NCBI RefSeq assembly: GCF_024166365.1
Contig: NC_064822.1
Coordinates: 142,110,823 to 142,174,822, forward strand
Source: Elephas maximus indicus
Taxonomy: Eukaryota > Chordata > Mammalia > Proboscidea > Elephantidae
Length of the DNA stretch: 64,000 nucleotides
Reading direction: 5' to 3'
Shown here: one piece after another, positions 23,752 through 34,215 of the stretch
How positions within the stretch are numbered: the first letter of the stretch is position 1
Layout of the letters: every line of letters begins with the position of its first letter
The notes under the pieces: generated by a model
The model's database searches: none
The model's input: the letters and a program-made list of their open reading frames with translations, nothing else
Told to the model about the DNA's origin: nothing
Position numbers and translations under genes: made by a program

Positions 23752-23860
23752 TCGGTTAGATAGACAGATAGCTAGATAAATAGATGGGTGGATGGATGGA
23801 TGGATGGGCAGTCAGACAAATAAATGATAGATGATAACTAGGTAGATAGACAGACATGAG
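23752..23860 (+). repeat. (TAGA)n/(TGGA)n tail of the RTE
   Basis: Imperfect tandem tetranucleotides ('gatagacagatagctagata', 'tggatggatggatggatggg') directly after the RTE 3' end. RTE elements typically end in short tandem repeats rather than poly-A. Confidence 0.85.
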
Positions 23861-23911
23861 CCCTTGTGGCACAGTGGTTAAGAGTTTGGCTGCTAACCAA
23901 AAGGCTGCAAG
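23861..23911 (+). mobile_element. AfroSINE head fragment
   Basis: Only the tRNA-like 5' part remains: 'gagcccttgtggcacagtgg', 'ttaagagtttggctgctaac' and 'caaaagg'. It then joins RTE sequence directly. The 3' two thirds are missing, so it is unusually truncated at the 3' side. Confidence 0.8.
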
Positions 23912-24906
23912 GTTGTGTCATCTGCATAACGCAGGTTGTTAATGAGGCTTCCTCCAACCCTGATGCCCCATCCTTCTTCATATAGTCCAAGTTTTCAGAT
24001 TATTTGCTCAGCATACAGATTGAATAGGTATAGTGAAAGGATACAAACCTGAAGCACACCTTTCCTGACTTTAAACCACTCAGTATCCCCTTGTTCTGTC
24101 CTAACAACTGCCTCTTGATCTATGTATGGGTTCCTCATGAGCACAATTAAGTGTTCTAGAATTCCCATTCTTTGTAATGTTATCCGTAATTTGTTATGAT
24201 CCACACAGTTGACTGCCTTTGCATGGTCAATAAAACACACGTAAACATCCTTCTGATATTCTCTGTTTCAGCCAGGATCCATCTGACATCAGCAATGATA
24301 TCCCTGGTTCCACATCCTCTTCTGAATCCGGCCTCAATTTCTGGCAGTTCCATATCAATATACTGCTGCAGCCAGTTTTGAATGATCTTCAGCAAAATTT
24401 TGCTTGCATGTGATATTAATGATATTGTTCGATAATTTCTGCATCTGGTTGGATCACCTTTCTTGGGAATAGGCACAAATATGGATCTCTTTCAGCTGGT
24501 TGACCAGGTAGGTGTCTTCCAAATTTCTCAGCATACTCAAGTGAGCACTTCCAGTGCTGCATCCATTTGTTGAAACATCTCAATTGATTCCATCAATTCT
24601 TGGAACCTTGTCTTTTGCCAGTGCCTTTTTTTTCAGTGCAGCTTGGGCTTCTTCCTTCAGTACCATCGATTCCTGATCATATGCTACCTCCTGAAATGTC
24701 TGAACGTTGACTAATTCTTTTTGGCATAACGAATCTGTGTATTCCTTCCATCTTCTTTTGAGGTTTCCTGTGTCGTTTAACATTTTCCCTGTAGAGTCCT
24801 CCACTGTTAAATTTGAGGCTAGAATTTTTTTCTTCAGTTCTTTCAGCTTGAGAAATGCTGAGCATGCTCTTCCCATTTGGTTTTCTATCTCCAGCTCTTT
24901 GCACAT
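23912..24906 (-). pseudogene. RTE reverse transcriptase relic
   Basis: Broken frames carrying successive reverse transcriptase blocks: KALAKDKVPRIDGIN (24,580-24,906), MPIPKKGDPTRCRNYRTISL, ASKILLKIIQNWLQQYID and EIEAGFRRGCGTRDIIADVR (24,180-24,476), and CFIDHAKAVNCVDHNKLRIT with LSLYLFNLYAEQII (23,995-24,240). The catalytic Tyr-Ala-Asp-Asp codons are preserved at 23,917-23,928. At least two frame breaks occur between these pieces. Confidence 0.85.
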
Positions 24907-25135
24907 GCCATTATAATACTTTACTTTGTCTTCTTGAGCCGCCCTTTGAAATCTTCTGTTCAGTTCTTTTACTTCATCAATTCTTCCTTTTGCTTCAGCT
25001 GCTCCACGTTCGAGAGGAAATTTCAGTCTCCTCTGACATCCATCCTGGTCTTTTCTTTCTTTCCTGTCTTTTCAATGACCTCTTGCTTTCTTCATGTATG
25101 ATGTCCTTGATGTCATTCCACAACTCATCTGGTCT

Positions 25136-25959
25136 TCAGTCATTAGCGTTCAATGCGTCAAATCTTTTCTTGAGATGGTCTCTAAATTTAGGTGGGATAT
25201 ACTCATGGTTGTATCTTGGCTGTCGTGGACTTGCTCTGATTTTCTTCAGTTTCAGCTTGAACTTGCATATGAGCAACTGATGGTCTGTTCCACAGTGGGC
25301 CCCTGGCCTTGTTCTGACTGATGATATTGAGCTTTTCCATTGTCTCTTTCCACAGATGCAGTCGATTTGATTCCTGTGTATTCCATCTGGTGAGGTCCAT
25401 GTGTATAGTCGCCGTTTATGTTGGTGAAAGAAGGTATTTGCAATGAAGAAGTCATTGGTCTTGCAAAATTCTGTCATTCAATCTCTGGTATTGTTTCTTC
25501 ACCAAGGCCATATTTTCCCACTACTGATCCTTCTTCTTTGTTTCCAACTTTCGCATTCCAATCGCCAGTAATTATCAATGCATCTTGATTGCATGTTTGA
25601 TCAATTTCATACTGCAGAGGCTGATAAAAATCTTCAATTTCTTCATCTTTGGCCTTAGTGGTTGGTGCGTAAATTTGAATAATAGTCATATTAACTGGTT
25701 TTCCTTGTAGGTGTATGGATATTATCCTATCACGGACAGCGTTGTACTTCAGGATAGATCTTGAAATGTTCTTTTTGACGATGAAATTAATGCCATTCCT
25801 CTTCAAGTTGTCATTCCCAGCATAGTACGCTATATGATTGTCCAACTCAAAACGGCCCATACCAGTCCATTTCAGCTCACTAATGCCTAGGATATCGATG
25901 TTTAAGTGTTCCATTTCATTTTTTCCAATTTTCTTAGATTCATACTTCATATATTCCAC
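25136..25959 (-). pseudogene. RTE AP-like endonuclease relic
   Basis: Two abutting open pieces with the N-terminal endonuclease of RTE: LNIDILGISELKWTGMGRFE, YYAGNDNLKRNGINFIVKKN, NMTIIQIYAPTTKAKDEEIE and ITGDWNAKVGNKEEGSVVGK (25,474-25,959), then NDFFIANTFFHQHKRRLYTW, TSPDGIHRNQIDCIC and GTDHQLLICKFKLKLKKI (25,136-25,477). The GDWNAKVG and DHQLL motifs are the expected metal- and DNA-binding blocks. A nonsense codon separates the two pieces. Confidence 0.87.
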
Positions 25960-26397
25960 GTTCCCATGATTAATGGATGTTTGCAGCTTTTTTTTTTCTC
26001 ATTTTGAGTCATGCCACATCAGCAAATGAAGGTCCTGAAAGCTTTACTCCATCCATCTCATTAACGCTGACTGTACTTTGAGGAGGCAGCTCTTCCTCGG
26101 TCGTCTTTTGAGTGCCTTCCAACCTGGGGGGCTCATCTCCCGGCACTATATCAGACAGTGTTCTGCTGGTATTCATAAGGATTTCACTGGCTAATTCTTT
26201 TCAGAAGTAGACCACCAAATCCTTCTTCCTAGTCTGTCTTAGTTCGGAAGCTCCAGTAAAACCTGTCCACGGTGGGTTACCCTGCTGGTAATTGAATACT
26301 GGTGGCAAAGCTTCTAGCATCATAGCAACATGAAAGCTACCACAGTACAAAAAACTGAAAGATGGGTGGGGAAAGAGGATATACAGTTGAAAAATAA

Positions 26398-26878
26398 GCA
26401 CATGAAAAGATTTTTTAAATTGTACTTTAGATGAAGGTTTACAGGGCAAATTAATTTCTCATTAAACAATTAATACACACATTGTTTTATGACATTGGTT
26501 GCAACCCCTCGATATGTCAACACTCTCCCCTTCTTGAACTTGGGTTCCCGTCACCAGCTTTTTTGTCCCCCCCCCCCGCCTTCTTGTCCTTGCCCCCGGG
26601 CTGGTGTGCCCGTTTAGTCTCTTTTTTTTTTTTTTTATGGGCCTATGTAATCTTTGACTGAAGGGTGAGCCTCAGGAGTGACTTCATTGCTGAGTTAAAA
26701 GGGTGTCTGTGGGACATATGCTTCAGGTTTGTCCAGTCAATATCAGACCAGTAGGTCTGGTCATTTTTTTTTATTTTTATGAGTTAAAATATTGTTCTAC
26801 ATTTTTCTCCAGCTCTGTCTGGGACCCTGTATTGTGATCCCTGTCAGAGCGGTTGGTGGTGGCACATGAAAAGATTTT
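26398..26878 (-). mobile_element. 5'-truncated L1 3' end with 17-bp target duplication
   Basis: L1 3'-UTR sequence (26,415-26,861; 'gatgaaggtttacagggcaa', 'attaatttctcattaaacaa') flanked by perfect 17-bp direct repeats of gcacatgaaaagatttt at 26,398-26,414 and 26,862-26,878. The target is the L1M ORF2 end, which continues on the right ('caccattagccattggggaa'). A poly-C and a poly-T tract lie inside. Confidence 0.92.
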
Positions 26879-27628
26879 AAACACCATTAGCCATTGGGGA
26901 AATGCAAATTAAAATCACAATGAGATACACTTATCAGAATGGCTTAAATAAAAAACTAAAAATAATGACCACACAAAATTCTGAAGACGATGTAGAAAAA
27001 CTGGCTGACTCCTACACTGATGGTAGGAATGTAAAATGGTATAGCCACAATGGAAAAGTTTGGCAGTTTCTTAAAAAACTAAACATACAACTATGACATG
27101 ACCCAGCAATTGCACTTATCTCAGAGAGATTAAAGTTTATGTTTACACAAAAATCTGTATATAAATTTTTATAGCAGCTTTATTCACAATAAGCAAAACT
27201 GGAAAAAAAGCAACTTTATTTGTAGTAGCCAAAACTGGAAACATCCCAGATGTCCTTCAACTGGTGATAGTTTAAAATACTATCGTACATCAATACCATG
27301 GAATACTATTCAGCAATAAAAAAGGACAACTTCTTGTTACATGCAACGATCTGGCTGAATCCAGAGAATATGCTGTGTAAAAATGCAAATCCCAAAAGGT
27401 TACATATTATATAACTCCATTTATATAACATTCTTGAAATGAAAAAAAAAAAAATTATAGAAATAGAGAACAAATTAGTAGTTCCCAGAGGCTTAGTAAG
27501 GGGTGGGTGGAAGCATGCGTGACTAGAGAAAGGTAACATACGGATTTCTTGTGGTGTTAGGATTGTCCTGTATCTTGACTGTAATAATGTCAATATCCTA
27601 GTTGTGATGTACTATTATCTTTTAAGAG
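26879..27628 (+). mobile_element. Ancient L1M, second segment (end of ORF2 and 3' UTR)
   Basis: Continues the L1M interrupted at 22,064: 'aatgcaaattaaaatcacaa', 'tgacccagcaattgcactta', 'tggaatactattcagcaata' and 3'-UTR blocks 'tagttcccagaggcttagta'. It stops at 'tgtactattatc', where the minus-strand L1 begins, and resumes at 33,033. Confidence 0.85.
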
Positions 27629-27942
27629 CTTTTTTTAAAAAATTTTTTTATTGTGTTTTAGTGAAAATTTACAGCACACATTAGTTTCTCATTCCAAAAT
27701 TTATACACAAATTTTATTGTGATATTGATTTCAATCCCTGCTATGTGTCAGCACTTTCCCCCTTTCCCTTTACACCCTGGGTTCCCCACATCCATTTGTC
27801 CAGGTTTCCTGTCCCCTTTTGCCTTCTTGTCTTTGCTTTTGAGAAGGTGGTGTCCCTTTTGTTTCATATACTTGACTGAACTAAGAAGCATGTTCCTCAT
27901 GAGTGTTATTGTTTGTTTTATAGCCCTGTCTAATCTTTGGCT

Positions 27943-28108
27943 TGAAAATCCTGGTGGCATAGTGGTTAAGTGCTAAGGCTGCTAATCAAAGGGTCGGCAG
28001 TTCGAATCCGCCAGGCGCTCCTTGGAAACTCTATGGGGCAGTTCTACTCTGTCCTATAGGGTCACTATGAGTCAGAATTGACTCGACGGCACTGGGTTTG
28101 GTTTTGGT
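27943..28108 (+). mobile_element. AfroSINE, short form, with target duplication
   Basis: Full plus-strand copy from 'gaaaatcctggtggcatagt' through boxB-like 'ggcagttcgaatcc' to tail 'tcgacggcactgggtttggt'. A 12-bp repeat, taatctttggct, flanks it at 27,931-27,942 and 28,109-28,120. Confidence 0.92.
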
Positions 28109-29304
28109 TAATCTTTGGCTGAAAAGTGGACTCTGGTAATGGCTTTAGTTATGAGTTAGCAGGGTGTCTGGGGGCCATAGTCTCAGGGGTTCCTCCAGTA
28201 TCTGTTAGACCAGTAAGTCTGGTCTTTTGTTATGAATTTGAATTTTGTTCTACATTTTTGTCTTGTTTTGTCCTGAACCCTCTATTGTGATCCCTCTCAG
28301 TGGGATTGGTGGTGGTAGCTAGGCTCAGGCTGCTGGAGGCTATGGTTCATGTGGTCCATTAGTCCTTTGGACTAATATTTTCTTTGTGTCTTTGGTTTTC
28401 TTTATTATCCTTTACTCTGAACGTGCTGGGACCAATAATGTATCTTAGGTGGCCGCTCACAAGCTTTTAGGAACCCAGACTCTACTCACCGAAGTAGGAT
28501 GTAGAACATTTTCTTTATAAACTATGTTATCCCAATTGACCTATATACCTTCTGAGACCATGGTCCCCAGCCCTCAGCCTCAGTAACTCAGTCCCTCAAG
28601 GTTTTTGGATGTGTCTAGGAAGCTTCTTTGACTTTGCTTTGGTCAAGCTGTGCTGACTCCCCCATATTGTGTGTTGTCTTTCCCTTCACCAAAGTTAACA
28701 TTTGTCTACTATCTAGTTAGTGATTTCCCCTTTCCATCCCTCCCCTTCCTCGTAACCATCAAAGATTGTTTTTTTCTGTGTGTAAATCTTTTCTTGGGTT
28801 TTTATAATAGCGGTCTCATACAATATTTGTCCTTTTGTGATTGACTCGTCGCTCAGCATAATGTCCTCCAGATTCATCCATGCTGTGAGATGTTTTGCAG
28901 TTTCACATTGTTGTTTATTGTTGCACAGTATTCCATTGTATGTATTATAATTTGTTTATCCATTTGTTGATGGGCACTTAGGTTGTTTCCATATTTTTGC
29001 TATTGTAAATAATGCTGCAAAGAACATGGGTGTGCGTATGTCTATTCATGTGAAGGCTCTGATTTCTCTAGGATATATTTATTCCTAGGAGTAGGACTGC
29101 TGGATTGTATGGTATTGAGGAGCAATATAATTTTGCACAATGGTTGTACCATTTTTCATTCCTACCAGCAGTGCCTAAGAGTTCCAATCTCCCTGCAACC
29201 TCTTCAACATTTGTTATTTTCTGTTGTTTGGTCTTGTGCCAGTAATGTCGGAGTGAGATGATATCTCAATGTAGTTCTGATGTGCATGTCTGTAATGGCT
29301 AATG

Positions 29305-29468
29305 AGGAGCCCTGGTGGCGCAGTGATTAAGAGCTTGGATGCTAACCAAAAGATCTGCAGTTTGAGTCCACCAATCACTCCTTGGAAACCTATGGGGCAG
29401 TTCTACTTTGCCCTATAGAGTTGCTATGAGTCAGAATCAACTCGACAGCAATGGATTTGATTTATTGG
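29305..29468 (+). mobile_element. AfroSINE, short form, with target duplication
   Basis: 'ggagccctggtggcgcagtg' to 'actcgacagcaatggatttg'. Flanking repeats aatggctaatga (29,293-29,304) and aatgactaatga (29,469-29,480) differ at one position. Confidence 0.92.
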
Positions 29469-29486
29469 AATGACTAATGATAGCAC

Positions 29487-32007
29487 TTATTTTCTCATGT
29501 GTCTGTTTGCCTCCAGAATTTCTTCTTTAGTGAAGTGTCTGTTCATATTTTTTGCCAATTTTTTAATTGGATTATTTGTCTTTTTGTTATTGAGGTGTCC
29601 AAGTATTCTACAAATTTTAGACATAAATTTTCCCGTCTTTAGGTTCTCTTTTTGCTCTTTTGGTGAAGTCTTTCTTTTGATGAGCATAAGTGTTTAATTT
29701 TTAGGTGCTCCCTGTTATCTAGTACTCTTCTAGTGTTTGTGCATTTTTAGGTATGGTTTGCACTATATTTATGCCATATATTATGGCTCCCAGTGTTGTT
29801 CCTATTTTTTCTTCCATGAGCTTTATAACTTTAGGTTTTATATTTAGGTCTTTGATCCATTTTGAGTTAGTTTTGTGTATGGTGTGACATATGGGTCCTG
29901 TTTCATTTTTTTGCAGATGGACATCCAGTTCATTAAAAAGACTGTCTTTTCCCCATTTCATGGGCTTTGGTCCTTCGTCAAAGATCAGCTGACCATAGGT
30001 GTATGGATTTACACCTGGGTTCTCAGCTTTGTTCCATTGGTCTATGTGTCTGTCATTGTAACAGTACCAGGCTGCTTTGACCACCATGGCTGTAGGTTCT
30101 GAGATCAGGTAGTGTGAGGCCTCTTACTTTGTTCTTTTTCTTCAGCAATGCTTTGCTTATTCCTTTTTCTTTCCATTTCGTTAAAAGAATGCTGTTGGTT
30201 TTTAGATCGGGATTGCATTATATCTATAGATCTCTTTGGGTAGAATTGACATTTTCACAGTGTTGAGTCTTCCTATCCCTGAGCATGGTATGTTTGTCCA
30301 TTTATGTAGGTCTCTTCTGGTTTCTTGTAATAGTGTTTTGTAGTTTTCTCTGTATAGATCTTTTACATCCCTGGTTAATTTATTTCTAAGTATTTTATCT
30401 TTTTAGGGGCTATTATAAATGGCATTGCTTTCCTGATATCTCTTTCAAAACTCTCTTTGTTGCTGTACAGGAATCTGATTTTTGTATGCTGATTTTGTAT
30501 CCTGCTACTCTGCTGAATCTTTCTATTATTTACAGTAGTTTTCTTGTGGAATCTTTAGGGTTCTCTATGTATAGGATCACATCATCTATGAATGGGAATA
30601 GTTTTACTTCTTCCTTTCTATTTTGGATGCCTTTTTTCTTGCCTTATTGCTCTAGCTAGGACTTCCAGCACAGTGTTGAATAAGAGATGATAAAGGGCAT
30701 CCTTGTCTTATTCCCCTTCTCAGGGGAAATGCTTTCAGCCTCTCTCCACTGAGAATGATGTTGACTCTTGGTTTTGTATTAAAAAAACAAACCAAACTCA
30801 CTGCCATTGAGTCGATTCTGACTCATAGTGACCCTGTAGGACAGAGTAGAACTGCCCCACAGAGTTTCCAAGGAGAACCTGGTGGATTTGAACTGCAGAC
30901 CTTTGGGTTAGCAGCTGTAGTTTTTAACCACTACACCACCAGGGTTTCCTAGTTTTGTACAGATGTCCTTTATTATGTTGAGGAATTTCCCTTGTATTCC
31001 TATTTTATCAAGAGTTTTTATCAGGAATGGGTGTTGGAATTTATCAAATGCCTTTTCTGCATCAATTGAGATGATCACGTGATTCTTTTCTTTTGTTCTA
31101 TATGTGGTAGATTATGTTGATTGATATTCTAATGTTGAACTACCCTTGTGTACCTAGTATGAATCCCACTTGTTCATAGTGTTTTGTTTTTTTTTTTAAC
31201 GATGCTGAATTCTACTGGCTAGAATTCTGAGAGTTTTTGCATCTGTATTTATGAGAGATATTAGTCTGAAATTTCCTTTTTTGGAGGTGTCTGCCTGGCT
31301 TTGGTATCAGGGTTATGCTGTCTTCATAGAATGAATTTGGGAATATTCCTTCATTTTCTATGCTCTGAAATAATTTGAGTAGTATTGGTGTGAATTCTTC
31401 TCTGAATGTTTGGTAGAATTCTCCAGTGAAGCTGTCCAGGCCAGGGCTTTTTTTTGTTGTTGGGAGTTTTCTTTTTATATTACCTCTTCAATCTTTTCTC
31501 TTGTCATGGGTCTGTTCAGATTTTGTATCTCAGCTTATGTTAGTTTAGGTAGGTAGTGTGTTTCTAGAAATTTGTCCATTTACTCCAGGATTTCAAATTT
31601 GTTGGAGTACAATTTTTCATTGCTTTGTGTCATGATCCTTATTTCATTTGCATCTGTTGTAATGTCTTGCATCTCATTTCTTATTTCAGTTATTTGCTTC
31701 CTCTTCTGTTTTCGTTTTGTCAACTTGGCCAATGGTTTGTCAATTTTCTTGATCTCTTCAAAAACCAACTTTTGGTCTTGTTAGTTTTTCTTCTGTGTTT
31801 CTGTTCTCTATCATTTATTTCTGCTATCACCTTTATTCTTTCCTTTCTTCTAGTGCCTGTGGTCTTCTCTTGGTGTTCTTTTTCTATTTGCTTGAGTTGT
31901 AAGGCTAACATTTGATTTTGGCCCATTCTTATTTGATGTGTGCATTTATTGCTATAAATTGACCTTTCAGCACCAAAGGTTTTGATATGATGTGTTTTCA
32001 TTCTCAT
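29487..32007 (-). pseudogene. ORF2 relic of the older L1
   Basis: Several short open pieces in different frames: [20 protein letters not shown] (29,487-29,687), VVKAAWYCYNDRHIDQWNKA with [20 protein letters not shown] (29,719-30,087), IRNEMQDITTDANEIRIM (31,580-31,768) and RKERIKVIAEINDREQKH (31,720-32,007). The order matches ORF2 of L1#2 from the C-terminal part to the linker between endonuclease and reverse transcriptase. Many frameshifts and three SINE insertions make it non-functional. Confidence 0.85.
30779..30951 (-). mobile_element. AfroSINE, short form
   Basis: 'cattgagtcgattctgactc' (tail complement) to 'aaccactacaccaccagggt' (head complement). Short repeats gttttgta at 30,771-30,778 and 30,952-30,959 probably mark the target duplication. 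Confidence 0.9.
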
Positions 32008-33032
32008 TTCATTCTAGGAATCTTTTATTCCCTCTTGATTTCTTCTATTACCCCATTGTTTTTAAGCAAGGTGTTACTCATTTTCCATATATTTGATTTT
32101 TTTTCTCCTTGATCTTCCCGTTAGTGATTCCACTTTTATCATGTTGTGATCAGAGAGAATGCTTTGTATTATTTTGATGTTTTTGATTTTATCGAGGGTT
32201 GCTTTGTGGTCTAAAATGTGGTCTATTCTGGAGAACATTCCATGTGCATTGGAAAAGAATGTACACTTTGCTTCTGTTGGGTGGAGTGTTTTATGTATGT
32301 CTATGGGGTCAAGTTGGTTGATTTGGGCCTTTAGATCTTCTGTATCTTTGTTGGTTTTCTTTCTAGATCCTGTCCTTTATTGAGAGTAGTGGTGTGTTGA
32401 CGTCTCAACTATTACTGTGGAACTATCTTTTTCTCTTTTCAGTGCTGTTAGAGTTTGTTTTATGTATTTTGGACCCCAGTCATTGGGTGTGTAGATATTT
32501 ATTAAGTTTATGTCTTCTTGGTGGATTATCCCTTTAATTGATTATATAATGTCCTTCCTTGTCTTTTATGATATATTTTGCCTTAAAGTTTATTTTATGA
32601 GATTAGTATTGCTACTTCTGTTTTGGTTGCTGTTTGCTTGATATATGTATTTTTTATCCTTTGGCATAGACCGGGGGGCTGGCAGGAAGGCGAGGAGATA
32701 TTGTATGGGGCAGGTGGTCTGTCTCCTGTTGGGAGCTCCCTGAAGTTGCCTTCCCATACTCCCTGTGCAGGGTCATTGCTGACTATGTTCCAACACAGTG
32801 ATGCTATGCCATGTTATTTGACAGGGGAGCTCCACTCCATCTCTCTCGGTTCTCTGTTTTCCATCAGTTTCTTCTTCCTTTCGGTGTTTGACCTAGTTCT
32901 TTATTCCTTCTTTTTATGTTCAGGGTTCCAGGATTGAAGTTTGTATCTGTTTTAGTTTTTCAGGTCTTTGCTGCAGAGGGATGGCACGGTGCATCTGTCT
33001 ACGTTGCTATATTGGCTCCACCTCTCCTGTAC

Positions 33033-33167
33033 TGTACTATGATTTTGCAAGATGTTACCATTGGGGGAAATTGAATAAATGGTATATGGGATCTCCCTGT
33101 ATTATTTTTTACAACTGCATGTGAATCTACAATTTTCTCATCATAAAAAGCTTAATTGAAAAAAAAG
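33033..33167 (+). mobile_element. Ancient L1M, terminal 3' segment
   Basis: 'gattttgcaagatgttacca', 'ttgggggaaattgaataaat' and 'tgtgaatctacaattttctc' followed by an A-rich tail at 33,150-33,167. These are the last blocks of an L1M 3' UTR and complete the element begun at 16.7 kb. Confidence 0.85.
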
Positions 33168-33268
33168 ACCAGAAATCCTGTGTTCTGATGCTATGTCTAA
33201 GTGATTATTAAAAAGACATAAATTACTTAGCTTTAGTTTACTCATCTGTAAAGTGGAGGAAATAAGAG
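33168..33268 (+). mobile_element. MIR fragment
   Basis: 'cttagctttagtttactcat' and 'ctgtaaagtggaggaaataa' correspond to the MIR tail. Confidence 0.6.
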
Positions 33269-33524
33269 TTGTAGAGTAAGACCTGTGAAAGCCAGAAACT
33301 GTTAAGGTAGAAACCTGTCATAGAAGCAAAACTCGAATATTTTCCACTAAAACAAGTGATAGACAAGTGGTAAGACTGCACCTTGTCAAAGGAGGAAAAG
33401 CTGCAGGACCCAGAAAAACAATGAGTGGAGTTTTGGCTCTCACAGATTTCACTGTACTATGTACCTCATGTAATTTGGCAAATTACGTGGAAAAATGGTT
33501 AAGAATTTGCATATAATGCTAACT
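33269..33524. other. No gene seen
   Basis: Short single-copy-like interval with no repeat or ORF recognised. Confidence 0.4.
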
Positions 33525-33860
33525 ACATGCAGTCCCTGGGTTACGAACAGGATCCATTCCTGTGTCTTTAAGTTGTTAAGTTGAATTCGTAGGTAAGTTG
33601 GAACAGGTGCATTTGGTTCTCATTTAGCCTTACTTTGGTGCGAGAAAAGGCTCAAAAGCCTTTCCAATGATTTCCAAACTTCATATGCAGCAAGCGAAGG
33701 TGATTATGATGAAAAATTTGTTGCCAGTAGGGGTTGGTTCAATCATTTTAAAATGAAGACAAATTTACGTACCATTAAACGGCAAGTAAGAGTTGTCGTT
33801 AGTAACCTGTAACCCGGTTACTGCCTGTACTTGGGGTCACAAGACTCCTGGAGCAGAAGG
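33525..33860 (+). mobile_element. Tigger-like DNA transposon fragment
   Basis: Terminal block 'gcagtccctgggttacgaac' followed by 'gaattcgtaggtaagttgga'. An internal stretch (33,715-33,800) reads in translation as VASRGWFNHFKMKTNLR, the SRGWFxRFK block of the CENP-B-like DNA-binding region of pogo/Tigger transposases. Frames are broken. A reverse copy lies at 39,664-40,096. Confidence 0.65.
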
Positions 33861-34079
33861 AACCTAGTAATTTTATGTATCACTTGTCTCCAAATTATGC
33901 TATAGGGGCCACAAGTTAAACACTGGGGAGGTGGTGGGAAGCTGAGCAGGAGCTTCTTGTCTGTACTCCCTCCAACTTCCAATCTCTATTCCCCTGCACC
34001 CTCATCCTTATTTCCATCTATTTTCTGTATTAGAAATCTGTGGGGTTTTGTGATAAAGTGTTTTTTAGTTAGTTGTGAA

Positions 34080-34215
34080 AACAACTCTTCGAATCCCAAT
34101 CTGCCATTGTACAGATCAGAAGACTAGGAACCAGAGAGGTTTAGTGATTTACTCAAGACACTGAGATAGTGGAGCTGAGAACAGAACCAGGGCTATTGAC
34201 CTTCAGTCCAGTGTT
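34080..34215 (-). mobile_element. MIR fragment (antisense)
   Basis: 'tgtacagatcagaagactag', 'ccagagaggtttagtgattt' and 'actcaagacactgag' match the MIR core complement. Confidence 0.65.

Larger units (their letters stand above)
22869..23860 (+). mobile_element. Second RTE insertion with 5' inversion (twin-priming type)
   Basis: An inverted piece (about 22,869-23,040, minus sense) adjoins a plus-sense 3' piece (23,041-23,755) ending in a tandem-repeat tail. The inverted piece duplicates the sequence that the host RTE shows again from 23,912, so host sequence continues on both sides. This arrangement fits a 5'-truncated, 5'-inverted insertion into the older RTE. Exact ends are uncertain. Confidence 0.55.
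22065..26370 (-). mobile_element. RTE (BovB-like) LINE inserted in the L1M
   Basis: Minus-strand RTE. Its 3' tail is at 22,065 ('gagcagttgagttggttttg'), followed in sense order by C-terminal, reverse transcriptase and AP-endonuclease coding relics up to 25,959, then a 5' leader to about 26,370. It sits between two halves of the L1M: 'ttcaccaaacaggata' on the left and 'gaaagaggatatacag' on the right, a plausible degenerate target duplication. A second RTE and a partial AfroSINE interrupt it at about 22,869-23,911. Confidence 0.8.
27629..33032 (-). mobile_element. Older L1 with internal deletion, inserted in the L1M
   Basis: Minus-strand L1 of the same broad lineage as L1#1/L1#2, more diverged. 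It has a 3' UTR (27,650-29,050), ORF2 relic (about 28,830-32,660) and a 5'-UTR piece (32,665-33,032) ending 'tatattggctccacctctcc'. ORF1 and the start of ORF2 are absent. Diverged target repeats of about 20 bp flank it ('tgtactattatcttttaag' at 27,608, 'tgtactatgattttgcaag' at 33,033). Three AfroSINEs landed in it later. Confidence 0.85.

Noticed and set aside
27719-27976. tRNA gene suggested by boxA/boxB-like motifs in the SINEs
   Set aside because: The motifs belong to the tRNA-derived head of AfroSINEs (27,943-28,108 and others); the folded acceptor stem and downstream terminator of a true tRNA gene are absent.
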